A stretch of DNA of 51,200 bases, taken from assembly GCF_004770155.1 (NCBI RefSeq), contig NZ_RQFA01000037.1, positions 237,501 to 288,700 of the forward strand. The letters are read 5' to 3'. Positions 20,561 to 35,022 of the stretch are shown piece by piece. The notes under the pieces were generated by a model, which saw only the letters and a list, made by a program, of their open reading frames with translations, had not been told where the DNA came from and did not search any database. The position numbers and the translations under genes were made by a program. Each line of letters starts with the position of its first letter. Within the stretch, counting starts at the first letter, position 1. The DNA is from Leptospira gomenensis (GTDB lineage Bacteria; Spirochaetota; Leptospiria; Leptospirales; Leptospiraceae).

Positions 20561-22150
20561 CTAAAATCTTAAATTAAATTTTGCGTATGAATCCAGCTCC
20601 ACGGATTGTCCGGGAATCGCATACGGATTGTTTACTCGGGAAGGAGCCACTCCCACGTCCAAAGTTTCCTCGTCCAAACCCAGAAAGTAGAACGTCGCCG
20701 CGAGCACGAGCATCGCAGCGGCTCCGTATAACATCAGCCCGCCCGAGAATTGCTGATGTCTTCCGAAATTTCCCGCCAATCTTTGGTATTTACCGGCGTC
20801 TGCGTTGGTTTCCCGTATGATCCGTTCCTCATAAAGATACATCGCGACGAACTGATCCTGAGGAACCGTATTCGCGGCCAGAAAAAGCGCGGTCAAATTC
20901 ACCCGACTTCCCGCCCGGTCGTAGAGATCGTTGGCCTTAAGATTGAAATAATAATAACCCGCGTAAAACAATAGGGTTCCGTATAGGGAATAAATGGAAA
21001 AGTCATTGTATGTATGATCCAAAAACAAGTTCTGCTTGTTTTTATAATACACGACGCTCTCGCCCGGATTCAGTTTCAAATCGAGTTTCGTTTCTTCGTC
21101 CTTTTTGATTTCCACACCTTTAAGAATATCGATATGTCCTTCCATTGATAAACGAAGTCGATTGTATCCCGTTTTAACGGCGACTTTCGATAAGGGCGTT
21201 TTTCCCAAAAACTCGGAACCGAGATATACGTTCGCTCCTTCCGGATTGGATGCGACGGAAATAAAACCTTCTTTGGGAGTTCGAGTAAGAATCATTTCGA
21301 AACTTCCGCCGTTCGATACGGAAACCCTTCTTTCCTCGCTTTTGAATCCGTCCATATAATATTTTACCGCGTGATTACCCGGCAGCAGATCGTTTCTCTG
21401 CAACGGAGTTTTACCCAAAAACTGTCCGTCCAAAAATACGAGAACCCCGTCCATAGTTCCGGATTGAAAGGAAAACGAAACGGTGTTTTTTCCGATAAGT
21501 TCCTTCTTGATTTCTGATACGACGTTATCCAATTCCTGATACGATCGCCTAACGCTTGTTTTAGCTTTGAATTCTTTTTTGGATGCGTCTTTGGAGGAAC
21601 GAAGGACCAATCTTAATTCCATCTGAACTTCGTTTTTCTTTTCGTAACTACCGGCGAGATGGTAATAACATCCCTGTTTATTTCCCGATAAAAAAAGAAT
21701 GTTCTCTTCGGGAGGAGGTTCTTCGGAAAGAAATTCCGTTTTGACGTTGAGAAAACGGGGATCTTTTTCGGGGGAAGTCTCTTTGGAATTTTTGACTTTC
21801 TCCAAAGTATCTCCGTCCCATTCCCCTTTTTTGAGACGTTCGTTGCCGGAAGGTTTACCGAAACCGTGTTGTACACTTTTAGGAACTACGTCGGGATCGA
21901 AAATTTGAAATAAACCTTTGAGACCGGAATACAAAACGTTTCCGTATCCCTTGCTCAGATAATCCAAGGAGGAATCCGCGTTCTGATTTTTGAGAGGAAA
22001 GATGCAGAGTTTTCGTTCGGTTTCGAAGGTGATTCTTTCCCGCATTCCCGCCTCGGGGAAACGGTAGTAATCGTCGATGCCCTGGGCTCCTACGGCGAAG
22101 GACGCGCTTAGTATGGATACGATTAAAATAAATGCGGATACTCTATTCAT
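20561..22150 (-). CDS. PEGA-domain exported/membrane protein
   Basis: A 529-residue protein with an N-terminal signal sequence (residues 1-22, ending AVGAQ). Residues 40-220 are a globular part with ENILFLSG and a Cys pair region I cannot place. Two PEGA repeats follow: about 233-285 ([20 protein letters not shown]) and 297-350 ([19 protein letters not shown]). Two hydrophobic segments lie near 390-410 and 475-497, so the PEGA part is probably periplasmic and membrane-tethered. PEGA repeats are found in cell-envelope proteins; no catalytic motif is visible. Its start overlaps the end of the upstream permease by eight bases, so it is the last gene of the cluster that begins at 26679. Confidence 0.8.
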   Translation of the reverse strand: MNRVSAFILIVSILSASFAVGAQGIDDYYRFPEAGMRERITFETERKLCIFPLKNQNADSSLDYLSKGYGNVLYSGLKGLFQIFDPDVVPKSVQHGFGKPSGNERLKKGEWDGDTLEKVKNSKETSPEKDPRFLNVKTEFLSEEPPPEENILFLSGNKQGCYYHLAGSYEKKNEVQMELRLVLRSSKDASKKEFKAKTSVRRSYQELDNVVSEIKKELIGKNTVSFSFQSGTMDGVLVFLDGQFLGKTPLQRNDLLPGNHAVKYYMDGFKSEERRVSVSNGGSFEMILTRTPKEGFISVASNPEGANVYLGSEFLGKTPLSKVAVKTGYNRLRLSMEGHIDILKGVEIKKDEETKLDLKLNPGESVVYYKNKQNLFLDHTYNDFSIYSLYGTLLFYAGYYYFNLKANDLYDRAGSRVNLTALFLAANTVPQDQFVAMYLYEERIIRETNADAGKYQRLAGNFGRHQQFSGGLMLYGAAAMLVLAATFYFLGLDEETLDVGVAPSRVNNPYAIPGQSVELDSYAKFNLRF

Positions 22151-22907
22151 CTTTTTTAAAGTTCAACGCCGTTACCAAACCGACGATCCCTAAAACGGGT
22201 AGTAACAACGCCAAAGGCGCGGCATACGCATAATCCCTGGCGAACGAAATCTGTTCCCCCAAACCGGGACCGAACCGATCACCCGCAGCGCTGACTCCCA
22301 AATAACTGAAGAGCGCCAATGTCATAACAACCCCCGGCAGTCCTGTAGTAAACAGAACTTTCAACACCGGCAATGTGGAAGGAAAAATGTGGTTCCTAAA
22401 AACGTTCGCCCGCGACGCTCCGAAAAAAGAAGCCGCCAACACGAAACCGCTTCCGTCGATTTCGCGGATTTTACTTTGTAACGTCTCGTACACGAAAGCC
22501 CAGTCTCCCAATACGAGAGCGATCAACAATACCATAGGACCGCTGCCCAACGCGTGCAGAGTCAAAAGGGCGATCAACAAAGAAGGAACGGAAACGAAAA
22601 CCGAGGAAATCGGCGCGAACAAAAACCTCCCCGTAAACGGAAGCGCGTATTGGATCATGCAGATCAAGGAACCGAAAAGAAGCGTGATCAACCTTGCGGG
22701 AAGGGAAAAAATCAACGTCGAAAAAGCCCCGTACGAAAAAAGGGAAAACACGTCCCTACCCAAACGGTCGCATCCGAACGGATGAATCCAACTGACCGCG
22801 CAAAAACTTTCCTTTAAGTAAATCTCCGTCGGAGGGTTTTTCCAAAGAACACCGCCGAACACGAGTAATACGAAGCAGGTTCTCAGAACTCCGGGAACGG
22901 ACATCAA
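22143..22907 (-). CDS. OppC/DppC-like ABC transporter permease
   Basis: A 254-residue inner-membrane permease of the peptide/nickel (Opp/Dpp) family, slightly short for it. The characteristic [14 protein letters not shown] stretch near residues 42-55 is the OppC signature (HPLGTDxLGRDVxS). Five to six hydrophobic helices follow, and the cytoplasmic EAA-type loop that contacts the ATPase corresponds to [18 protein letters not shown] near 155-172. It overlaps the OppB-like gene by four bases. No substrate-binding protein and no OppD/OppF ATPase is encoded anywhere in the window, so ATPases must be supplied from elsewhere, or the pair has another use. Confidence 0.87.
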   Translation of the reverse strand: MMSVPGVLRTCFVLLVFGGVLWKNPPTEIYLKESFCAVSWIHPFGCDRLGRDVFSLFSYGAFSTLIFSLPARLITLLFGSLICMIQYALPFTGRFLFAPISSVFVSVPSLLIALLTLHALGSGPMVLLIALVLGDWAFVYETLQSKIREIDGSGFVLAASFFGASRANVFRNHIFPSTLPVLKVLFTTGLPGVVMTLALFSYLGVSAAGDRFGPGLGEQISFARDYAYAAPLALLLPVLGIVGLVTALNFKKDE

Positions 22908-23794
22908 GATTCGCTCTCCTTACCGGTCAGATTCTCCTGAAAACGGATCGAAAGGCGACCCAAGACGTAAAAGGTAAGTCCGCTATAGAACAAAAGCGCG
23001 CTCAAAAGTTCCTCATCCATGGTTTGGATCGCGTAATACATGGATTTTCCTATCCCGGGAAAGAAAAAAATCTCCTCTACGATCATCGCTCCGGAAAGCA
23101 GCGAACTAAAGTCCAAAAGTATAAGGACCGCCAAAAGAGGAAGTATTTTTAATAAAACATGATTCCATAATATTCTATTTTTAGAATATCCTCTGGCTCG
23201 TAAAACTCTCGCATACGGGGATTTCATCTCGAAAGAGGCGGTCGTCGCGGCGAACTGATGCAACCTCGCCCACACTCTGGAACCGAGTGCGATCCCGGGA
23301 AGGACCACATAGGTGGTGTTCCACGGCTCGTAACCGCCGGGTGGAAACCATTCCAAACGAACGAAAAATACGAGCAAAAGGATTACCGCGACCGCGAACA
23401 CCGGCGTGGAGAGGATCAAATTGCTCGCGAAAAGAAACGATCCACGGCCGCTTCCTTGTTCCGATTTGGAAACCGAAAGCGCCGTAAAAATCGCGAGCAA
23501 ACTTCCGCAACCCACCGAAAAAACCGCGAGATGAAGCGTCGGCGGCATACGATCGGATATGTGTTTCCAAACCGATTCTCCCGAAGCGGTTTTTGCGGAT
23601 AACGTGAGAATTCCCCGAAGAAAGGATAGGATCGAGGAAAGGAAGGTCTTTTTTTCGAGAAAGGTTTCCGTTTCGGAGAACGCGGAATCCGCGTAAATGT
23701 ATTCCCGGTTAACGGAGCGAAGGTGACCGAACAATACCGAGAAAAAAATTAATGCGACAAGAAATAGGACAAACCTGGAGAATTCTCCCTGCAC
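22904..23794 (-). CDS. OppB/DppB-like ABC transporter permease
   Basis: A 296-residue inner-membrane permease, the OppB-type partner of the OppC-like protein encoded just downstream with a four-base overlap. An N-terminal helix (residues 7-23) is followed by a periplasmic stretch, then five more helices; the EAA-type loop RARGYSKNRILWNHVL near 205-220 is well formed, and the C-terminal FFPGIGKSMYYAI near 245 is typical. The start codon is GTG, three bases after the ptsN stop, so translation is probably coupled to ptsN. The cargo is unknown because no binding protein is next to it. Confidence 0.88.
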   Translation of the reverse strand: MQGEFSRFVLFLVALIFFSVLFGHLRSVNREYIYADSAFSETETFLEKKTFLSSILSFLRGILTLSAKTASGESVWKHISDRMPPTLHLAVFSVGCGSLLAIFTALSVSKSEQGSGRGSFLFASNLILSTPVFAVAVILLLVFFVRLEWFPPGGYEPWNTTYVVLPGIALGSRVWARLHQFAATTASFEMKSPYARVLRARGYSKNRILWNHVLLKILPLLAVLILLDFSSLLSGAMIVEEIFFFPGIGKSMYYAIQTMDEELLSALLFYSGLTFYVLGRLSIRFQENLTGKESES

Positions 23795-23796
23795 GA

Positions 23797-24258
<462 letters not shown>

Positions 24259-24344
24259 AACGAACCCTCCGATCCCGAACTCGTCGGTTCCACGTCATCG
24301 TTTTTTTTATCGTATAAGTTCATCGTTTCAATTACAAACGCAGC

Positions 24345-25236
24345 CTACGCAGGTTGCCCGAAATTATCGATCCTGCTTCCCAGAAATATACGGATTAGGA
24401 TGGCTTCAATGAAAAAATAGAAAACCGTATAAGAGAAAAGCGGTAAAGGAAAGGAAAGCAACGCTTGTATGACATAAAAAAGCGCGGCGGTCGCCCCGAC
24501 GCTGATCCAGGAGAACGTCGTTGCCGTGTGTAAATTTCTTCCCGGAGAAGCGAACAGGATCGCAAACCCCGCCCAAGCGGCCAAGATCACCGGAAAAAAT
24601 TCTCCGGCGAGGGGACCGATTCCCCAAATCAATCCGATCCCGAAAATCGCCGGAATCGAAAACGAAATCGGTCGTTTTAAAAACGCTGGAATAAAAAGAA
24701 GAATGGAGAACGGGCCCGCGGCTTCCAATACGGAAAATCTCCAAGGAGAATAACCTTCCCGAGAAAAGGAAAGAACGCTGAACTGATCGGAGATGGATTC
24801 GTTTCGAAACGATTCGAGAGAACCGTACGTAGGACCGGAAAAAATATCTACGGCGGGAAGCAGAAGATATAAAAGTAAAAAGATAAGAATCTGAACGAGG
24901 GAAAGCGGAAGTTGGATCCTCAATCGATTCTCCAAAGGAGAATACAAAAAAATTCCGATCACTCCCGCGAGTACGGCCCAAAGGATCGTGCCCGGATGTA
25001 AGGGTAGAAACAATACGAAAATTCCGGTGTGAACCGTCCACTTCAAAGGATAAACAGTTCGTTTAACGATCGTATATTGATAAACGAAACAGGCCGCGAG
25101 TACGATCCCGTACGTGATCCACAAGATCGCGGAACCGAAAAAAAGGACGCCCGTAAGACACAGAACGCTCGTAAGTATGTCGGGTAAAAAAGGATCCGAT
25201 TTTCTAAAAAATCCGGAACGAGTTACGAGCAGATAA

Positions 25237-25244
<8 letters not shown>
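24345..25244 (-). CDS. RnfD/NqrB-like membrane protein
   Basis: A 299-residue integral membrane protein with about eight to ten helices. The early LKWTVHTGIFVLFLPLHPGT (residues 68-87) corresponds to the VTGLLLALTLPP region of RnfD/NqrB, and the gene overlaps by eight bases with an RnfC-like gene, which supports the assignment. The covalent-FMN motif SGAT/DGAT of true RnfD/NqrB is not found in the expected central position; the only similar string is VGAT near residue 260, which is too near the C-terminus. The conserved NPFNPA stretch is also missing. It is therefore a divergent or flavin-less relative, possibly the membrane anchor for the RnfC-like protein. Confidence 0.65.
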
Positions 25245-26679
<1,435 letters not shown>

Positions 26680-26780
26680 CGGGGTTCCTATAAAAGTAGC
26701 GGTATTTTGTCAATTTTTCAGAAAAAAGCGCGAAGTCAAGCCGGAAGCAACGATCAGCGAGGTTCCGGAAGCCTCCGTCT

Positions 26781-26805
26781 CGGGAGGAAGAATTTCTTCC
26801 GCCCG
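26781..26805 (-). terminator. Hairpin after the processive glycosyltransferase gene
   Basis: CGGG-A-GGAAGAA-T-TTCTTCC-G-CCCG, starting 18 bp past the leftward stop at 26823. The stem is long and GC-capped but is not followed by a clear T-run on the minus strand, so it may be an atypical terminator. Confidence 0.45.
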
Positions 26806-26822
26806 AAGTGGATCTATCCTTT

Positions 26823-29774
<2,952 letters not shown>

Positions 29775-29795
29775 CGGAACGCCTACGCGTTCCCG

Positions 29796-29820
29796 GTTTT
29801 TGCAGGGAGTTCCCGCAAAA
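29796..29820. terminator. Palindromic hairpin after motA
   Basis: TTTTGC-A-GGGA-GT-TCCC-GCAAAA is an almost complete palindrome 22 bp after the MotA stop; it also is a copy of the dispersed GAGTTCCC repeat. T-run on one side and A-run on the other would suit a bidirectional terminator. Confidence 0.5.
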
Positions 29821-29848
29821 TAAGAATCGGCTCTGCGCACGGCTCTCG

Positions 29849-29876
29849 CACACGAAAATGATTCGTTTTTCGTGTG
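29849..29876. repeat. 10-bp inverted repeat fused to a GAGTTCCCACAC copy
   Basis: CACACGAAAA (29849-29858) and TTTTCGTGTG (29867-29876) form a perfect stem with an eight-base loop. The right arm runs into another repeat copy, GTGTGAGTTCCCACAC at 29872-29887, so two alternative pairings share the same GTGTG. Confidence 0.6.
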
Positions 29877-30044
29877 AGTTCCCACACCACTTTTTCCGAC
29901 AAAACATCCGCTCTCAAAAACCGATTGCAATGCGGCGCGATTTCAAACCGATCGTCGCGCCGACCCGCTCCTTTTTTCCTACAACGGTCGTCCATCCGCA
30001 GAAAACTTGTTTTCTTTCTAAATCGTAGAGGTGCTTTTTTCTCC

Positions 30045-31400
30045 ATGCCCGCTCTACAAAAAACGCTCGGCGCCTTTCATCTCTGGGGAATCTCCGTCGG
30101 CCTCGTAATTTCAGGCGATTATTTCGGTTGGAATTTAGGATGGGCGCATGCCAACTTTTGGGAATTTCTGACGGCCGTTTCCATCGTGGCGATCTTTTAC
30201 TCCTGTTTTTCCCTATGTTTTACGGAACTGGCGGCCGCGATTCCGCACGCAGGAGGACCTTCCGCGTATGCACGCGTCGCCTTAGGGCCCTGGGGAGGAT
30301 GGATCGCCGGCTTTTTCACTTTGGTGGAATTCGTCCTTGCCCCTCCCGCGATCGCCTCCGCACTCGGAGGATATTTTCATTTTCTAGTTCCGGAAGTTTC
30401 CGTCTCGGTTGCGTCTAACGTGTTTTTTCTGATTTTGATCGGAATCAATCTTTTAGGAATAAAACAGACCGCACGTTTTGAATTGTTCGTCACGTTGACC
30501 GCAGTTCTCGGATTGGTATTCTACTTCGCGGCCGTGTTTCCCGGATTCGAAGCCGCCAAAATAATCGGCCCCGGAAATACATTCCATTTTTTGAATCTAT
30601 TTCCCGCGCTTCCGTATGCGATCTGGTTTTTTCTCGCCGTGGAAGGAGTGGCCATGACGGCGGAAGAAGTAAAACGACCCGAAAAAGACATTCCGTTAGG
30701 TTATCTTTCCGGCATAGGAACCTTGGTTCTGTTGGCATTCGGAGTGTTGTTTTCCACCGCTGGAGTCGTCTCCGTAGATGAGGTCGCGCGCCTCGATTAC
30801 CCGCTTTCATTCACATTAGGAAAATTGTATGGAGCCGAAACCTGGATCGTTCGCGCGTTTACCGGAATCGGGCTTTTCGGATTGGTCGCCTCCCTTTTAG
30901 GAATCATCCTCGGATATTCCAGACAGATCTACGCCCTTTCCAAAGAGGGATATCTGCCGGAGACACTCTCCCGCCTGACTCGTAAAACGAAAACTCCCTA
31001 CTACTCCATTCTTGCGGGAGGAATCGTAGGTTTGACTTCGCTCCAATTCGGAGATACGGGACAACTGATCACTCTTTCCGCGTTCGGGGCATGCGGAATG
31101 TACTGCGTCAGTATGATTTCCTTTTTCCGATTTAAAATGAAAAACCGGAATCGCGCGACAACGTATCAAGCCCCCCTGTATCCGGTTTTACCGATCGTGG
31201 CCTTGGTTTTAGGATTCGTCTGTTTTATTACGGTAGCAGTTTATAATATACTTTCGTTCTTGATCTTAGCCGGCGGACTTCTTTTATCGATCCTGATACA
31301 CAAGTCGCGAGGAGGATTTAGAAACGAAAAACTTTCGGAGTCTTCCTTATCCGCGGAAACGAAGGAAGGCATTTTAGCGAGAGGAGACACGGATTTTTAA
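30045..31400 (+). CDS. Ethanolamine permease-like APC transporter
   Basis: A 451-residue APC-superfamily transporter with twelve predicted helices. The N-terminus (LGAFHLWGISVGLVISGDYF, then GWNLGWAHANFW) and AAAIPHAGGPSAYAR near residue 62 match ethanolamine permeases (Eat) closely, as does VEFVLAPPAIASALG near 92. It should import ethanolamine, a product of phospholipid breakdown. The open frame extends to 29874, but those 57 residues are basic and unrelated; AGAGGTG at 30027-30033 precedes the ATG at 30045. No eutB/eutC or other ethanolamine genes are in the window. The gene converges with the DUF1292 gene 17 bp away. Confidence 0.85.
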   Translation: MPALQKTLGAFHLWGISVGLVISGDYFGWNLGWAHANFWEFLTAVSIVAIFYSCFSLCFTELAAAIPHAGGPSAYARVALGPWGGWIAGFFTLVEFVLAPPAIASALGGYFHFLVPEVSVSVASNVFFLILIGINLLGIKQTARFELFVTLTAVLGLVFYFAAVFPGFEAAKIIGPGNTFHFLNLFPALPYAIWFFLAVEGVAMTAEEVKRPEKDIPLGYLSGIGTLVLLAFGVLFSTAGVVSVDEVARLDYPLSFTLGKLYGAETWIVRAFTGIGLFGLVASLLGIILGYSRQIYALSKEGYLPETLSRLTRKTKTPYYSILAGGIVGLTSLQFGDTGQLITLSAFGACGMYCVSMISFFRFKMKNRNRATTYQAPLYPVLPIVALVLGFVCFITVAVYNILSFLILAGGLLLSILIHKSRGGFRNEKLSESSLSAETKEGILARGDTDF

Positions 31401-31417
31401 CTTAGATAGAGGACGAC

Positions 31418-31759
31418 TCACACGATATCGACGTTCAGCTCGGCGAGGATGTCCGCGATCTCTCGTTTGCTCCGAACTTCCACGAGCCGCTCCTCTCCGA
31501 ATTCGTCCGCTTCGAGACGAACCACAAAGTAACCGGCTTCGTCTTCTCCCCGCAAAGCGCTCACATCCAAATTGATCAGTTCCTTATCCTCTTCCAAAAC
31601 TGGAGTCAAAAGAAGATAATGATTCTCGTCGATCTCCAGCGCCTCGGCGACTAAAAACGGATGTGAATTCCCTTCCTCGTCCAAAAGTTGAACCGTTTCA
31701 CCGTCGGATTCCTCGTGATCCCGGAATTCCTCTTCCGAATTGGAATCGTTCGTGCTCAT
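31418..31759 (-). CDS. DUF1292-like acidic protein
   Basis: A 113-residue very acidic cytosolic protein. After an acidic, disordered N-terminus (residues 1-22), the domain pattern VQLLDEEGNSHPFLVAEALE, YLLLTPV and GYFVVRLEADEFGEERLVEV is that of the DUF1292 family (YrzB-like small beta proteins of unknown function). Its ATG overlaps the stop of the upstream HNH gene as ATGA (31756-31759), so the two are translationally coupled. Confidence 0.75.
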   Translation of the reverse strand: MSTNDSNSEEEFRDHEESDGETVQLLDEEGNSHPFLVAEALEIDENHYLLLTPVLEEDKELINLDVSALRGEDEAGYFVVRLEADEFGEERLVEVRSKREIADILAELNVDIV

Positions 31760-32115
31760 ACGTTCCTTGTTTGTGAATCGGAATCGGATGCGGAATTAAA
31801 ATCCGAACTCGGTTTCGAAGCGGGATCGGCGGCTCCGTCGAACTCGAACGGAAGTTTGTTTTTTTTCGCGAAATTACATTCCCTACACGCGGGAACCAGA
31901 TTGGCCTTGATGGACTTTCCTCCCTTGGCGAGGGGAATCAGATGATCCATCGTCAATTCTTCCGGAGAGAATTTATTTCCGCAGTAGTGGCAAACTCCGG
32001 CGCCTTTTTTCTTTTTCCACCACGGCGTTTTCTTCAAATCCTTGGCGATTCTTCTCTGTTTGGAAAGTTCCTCTTCGCTGATCCAGACGATCGGTTCTTC
32101 GGGTTCTTGATTCAT
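31756..32115 (-). CDS. HNH endonuclease-domain protein
   Basis: A 119-residue protein with an HNH nuclease core. Zinc-binding CHYCGNKF near residue 42 and CRECNFAKKNKLPF near 78 flank the active-site MDHLIPLAKGG near 57 with the catalytic His and the following ANLVPAC; the order Cys-x2-Cys, DH, N, Cys-x2-Cys is that of McrA/phage-type HNH proteins. The N-terminus is basic; the C-terminus is Ser/Asp-rich and probably disordered. It could act in DNA repair or defence; context (coupled DUF1292, downstream of manA) says little. It starts 17 bp after manA. Confidence 0.85.
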   Translation of the reverse strand: MNQEPEEPIVWISEEELSKQRRIAKDLKKTPWWKKKKGAGVCHYCGNKFSPEELTMDHLIPLAKGGKSIKANLVPACRECNFAKKNKLPFEFDGAADPASKPSSDFNSASDSDSQTRNV

Positions 32116-32132
32116 GAGAAAATTATGATTTT

Positions 32133-33125
32133 CTAATCTTTATAAATTCCCCAATCGGAGCCTGGCCCGGAAAGGGAAAGTTTGACGGATTCGGTTTCGG
32201 TCTTCGCATGAATCCCGTGCGAACAACCGGACGCGGTCAATAGAACCGTGTCTCCTTTGGAAAGTTCCTCCCCTTCCAACGCGATTTTTCCCTCCAACAC
32301 GATCAGGATTTGAAACAACGGATCCCGATAGAGAGAAGGGATCGTAAACGATTTGCCCAAGGCGGAAAGTTCCAGGGTTTCCATACAGAACTTATCGTTT
32401 GCCGTTAGACGAAACCGCTTTCCGTCCGTCCACTCCTTCGGCTGAGGAACGAGAAAATCCCCGTCGTTCGGACCGTCGTAATCCAGAACGTCCAGGGCCT
32501 TATCGAGATGTAACTCCCTAGGTCTTCCGTAATCGTAGACTCGATACGTGGAATCGGAGGATTGTTGCACTTCCATCAAAAGGATTCCCGCGCCGATCGC
32601 GTGGATTCTACCAGGATTCAAAAGAAAAGAATCCCCAGCGCGCACCGGAATTTCCCGAAGTAGTTCCTCCGCTTTGTGTTTTTCCACGAAGTCCCGAAAT
32701 TCTTGCCGATCCGTTTTGCGCGAAAAGCCGCAGACGAGTTTGGCGCCAGGTTCCGCCTGTAAAACGGTCCACGCTTCCTTTTTTCCGGCGCTGTCCGGAT
32801 CGAATTTTTCGGCATACTCGTCGTCGGGATGAACTTGGACCGAAAGTTTTTCCTTTGCGTCTATGAGTTTAATCAGAAGAGGAAACGGTTTTCCGAGAAA
32901 CGATTTTCCGAGGATCGCCTCCGTATTTTTTTCATACGCGTCTCGAAACGTTTTGCCCGCTAAGTTTCCGTTTTTTATGATCGAGAGTTCGTTTCCGTAA
33001 TCGGAAATTTCCCAGGATTCACCGATGTTTCCTTCGGGGATGGTTCTTCCGGGTAACTCGCCGAGTTTTCTACCGCCCCAGATTCTTTCTTTGTAAATAG
33101 GAACAAAACGGAGTACCTTTTGCAT
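32133..33125 (-). CDS. manA: Mannose-6-phosphate isomerase, class I
   Basis: A 330-residue cupin-fold type I phosphomannose isomerase that interconverts fructose-6-phosphate and mannose-6-phosphate. Landmarks: ERIWGGRKL near residue 13, LIKLIDAKEKLSVQVHPDD near 86-104 with zinc ligands, the NPGRIHAIGAG loop near 170 and the late ASGCSHGI near 305. The length matches the compact class I enzymes of Firmicutes and spirochaetes. It provides mannose for glycan synthesis, possibly for the CslA-like synthase at 26823, but that is only inference. Five bases separate it from the J-domain gene upstream. Confidence 0.93.
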   Translation of the reverse strand: MQKVLRFVPIYKERIWGGRKLGELPGRTIPEGNIGESWEISDYGNELSIIKNGNLAGKTFRDAYEKNTEAILGKSFLGKPFPLLIKLIDAKEKLSVQVHPDDEYAEKFDPDSAGKKEAWTVLQAEPGAKLVCGFSRKTDRQEFRDFVEKHKAEELLREIPVRAGDSFLLNPGRIHAIGAGILLMEVQQSSDSTYRVYDYGRPRELHLDKALDVLDYDGPNDGDFLVPQPKEWTDGKRFRLTANDKFCMETLELSALGKSFTIPSLYRDPLFQILIVLEGKIALEGEELSKGDTVLLTASGCSHGIHAKTETESVKLSLSGPGSDWGIYKD

Positions 33126-33130
33126 ACGAC

Positions 33131-33853
33131 CTATTTTTTCTCTCCTTCCAGAAGTTCAATTTTTACTTTCAGACGGTTTTTCTTAAAATGAACGAATCCG
33201 TCCGGCTTTAAACCGGAAAGATCCAGTTCGTAAATTTTACCGGGAATCAGTTTTCCTGCTTCGGCCTCGAGATTAAGATTGCGAAAACTCTTATATGTTC
33301 CTTTGCCTCCGCAAGAATCGCAGAACACGTTGGAACCTCTGCAATCGGGACACAATACCCGAACGACGAGCGGAATTTTCGCGGAGATCCGCAGATTCAA
33401 CTCTTCATGAGTTAAGAGAATTCTAATATCGTAAAATATTCCGGAATATCGTTTGCGTTCCCGGTTTCTCATACCGGCACGGAGAAGACCGCGTTTGGCG
33501 AATTCCACCGCCTGGCCCGCGTATAAAATTCGCGAAGCGGGGATCTGTTTTTTTTTCGGAGAAGAAGCCGATCCGACCTTCGGGTTCGAAGCGCGCATCC
33601 GAAACAGAATCTCGGGATGACGAGCGAGATATTGCAGATCGTATTCCTTTCTCCGCAAAGGATGAGTGAGGACTTGATACGAGTACGCCAGTTTTTGAAA
33701 AAGATCGGAGGAGCCTGTTTGTCTGTTATCCGGATGAAAAATTTTCGCCAATTCCCGATAACGCGATTTTACTGCTTCCAAGGAAGAAAGCGGAGAAAGA
33801 CCCAGATTTTTATAATGATCCGGGAAATCGAATTTCGGTCCCGGTTCATTCAC
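33131..33853 (-). CDS. J-domain protein with zinc-finger-like segment
   Basis: A 240-residue protein with an N-terminal J domain (residues 10-72), including the HPD tripeptide in FHPDNRQ, which stimulates a DnaK ATPase. It lacks a G/F region; after a basic linker it has a cysteine pair segment CPDCRGSNVFCDSCGGKGTY near residue 172, like half of the DnaJ zinc finger, and a C-terminal beta-rich part similar to the DnaJ substrate-binding domain. It is therefore not the housekeeping DnaJ but a specialised co-chaperone. It is sandwiched between manA and an exported-protein gene in a leftward series. Confidence 0.85.
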   Translation of the reverse strand: MNEPGPKFDFPDHYKNLGLSPLSSLEAVKSRYRELAKIFHPDNRQTGSSDLFQKLAYSYQVLTHPLRRKEYDLQYLARHPEILFRMRASNPKVGSASSPKKKQIPASRILYAGQAVEFAKRGLLRAGMRNRERKRYSGIFYDIRILLTHEELNLRISAKIPLVVRVLCPDCRGSNVFCDSCGGKGTYKSFRNLNLEAEAGKLIPGKIYELDLSGLKPDGFVHFKKNRLKVKIELLEGEKK

Positions 33854-33862
33854 GAAACTTCC

Positions 33863-34567
33863 TCAATCCTTGGGAAGATCTTCCTGGTACGGACCGCCGT
33901 TCTCCACTTCTCTAAGAGTGGTTTCCACGTCTTGCGCGCTGGTTCTGATGCTTCCTTCCACATACTTATCGATTCTGCGAATGATTTCCAAAAGATTGGT
34001 TCTGTAAATCCGAACGAGTTTCACACGTTGTGCGGGTTCCCGAATGGTGGCCACATTATATACCGTTTGTTTGGTTCCGGAATCCGTTTTTTTCTTGATC
34101 ACGAGTTCGATCGCATCCGGGGTTTGTTCGGCGGTCACTTTATCGTTTTTGAGAATACTGATTTCCTCGTCTTGAGCGCGCATCTTGGAAATTAATGATT
34201 TCCTGCTCCAAAAAACGATGGATTCCAATTTTAAGGGAGAATTTTGAGCGTTCCCTCCGCTGACTTTTAGAACGAAACGCAAATCCAGCATATAACGGTT
34301 TCTGCTTTGCGGAATTTGATCCTCATACGCGGGGATAAACTGACTATAAAGATTGTCCTGGATCTGTTTTCTTCGGTTGAGAAAGGCAAGACGGCTTTCG
34401 ATTCTTTTGTGAAAATCCGTGATATCCTTGCCGAGAATTTCGAGATCCTTCACTTGACCGGGTTCATACGGAAGAATTTTCACTCTTCCATCCGATTCGA
34501 ATTCTTGAGCGGAAATTCCGGCGATCGCGGAAATAAAAATCAGAATATAAAATAAAGAGACTTTCAT
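33863..34567 (-). CDS. Exported protein of unknown function
   Basis: A 234-residue protein with a cleavable signal peptide (residues 1-20, MKVSLFYILIFISAIAGISA). The mature part has many charged residues; around 50-95 a helical stretch (KRIESRLAFLNRRKQIQDNL) and near 160-205 a second helix rich in Arg and Leu. It could be a periplasmic coiled-coil adaptor. No family recognised. It is 10 bp upstream of the J-domain gene; the STAS gene is divergent 122 bp away. Confidence 0.75.
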   Translation of the reverse strand: MKVSLFYILIFISAIAGISAQEFESDGRVKILPYEPGQVKDLEILGKDITDFHKRIESRLAFLNRRKQIQDNLYSQFIPAYEDQIPQSRNRYMLDLRFVLKVSGGNAQNSPLKLESIVFWSRKSLISKMRAQDEEISILKNDKVTAEQTPDAIELVIKKKTDSGTKQTVYNVATIREPAQRVKLVRIYRTNLLEIIRRIDKYVEGSIRTSAQDVETTLREVENGGPYQEDLPKD

Positions 34568-34616
34568 ATATAGTTTCCAGACAATCGTTCTTTAATAGTT
34601 TCGGAGGTTCTGGGAA

Positions 34617-34681
<65 letters not shown>

Positions 34682-34689
34682 GGATCGGT

Positions 34690-35022
34690 ATGGAAATCAA
34701 TCATAGAAAGTCTGGAGAAACAAATATTGTAAGTCTTTCGGGCAGTCTGGACATATATACATCCATCGATCTCAAAACCTTTTTCGAAACCAATATCAAC
34801 AAAGAAAATAAAAACGTAGTCGTAAATCTGGAAAAACTCAACTACATCGATTCCTCCGGAATCGGAATGCTCATCAAACAACTCAACTATGTGCAGGACT
34901 TAAACGGCTCTTTTTTTATCGCCAACATGAAACCGGCGATCGAAAAGGTGTTTAAGGTAGCCGGATTGACATCGTATTTCAAGACAATCAGCCCCGCCGA
35001 ATTCTCGTCCAATTTTCCTTAA
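34690..35022 (+). CDS. STAS-domain anti-sigma-factor antagonist
   Basis: A 110-residue STAS protein of SpoIIAA/RsbV type. The phosphorylation-site loop reads YIDSSGIGML near residues 54-63, so the Ser of DSSG would be switched by a HATPase kinase and a PP2C/SpoIIE phosphatase. The first strand IVSLSGSLDIYT and the helix AIEKVFKVAGL are typical. AAGGAAAGGATC precedes the ATG. It is a stand-alone gene, and it could pair with either HATPase protein (10755, 14548) and either phosphatase (37901, 39645); the actual partners are unknown. Confidence 0.92.
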   Translation: MEINHRKSGETNIVSLSGSLDIYTSIDLKTFFETNINKENKNVVVNLEKLNYIDSSGIGMLIKQLNYVQDLNGSFFIANMKPAIEKVFKVAGLTSYFKTISPAEFSSNFP

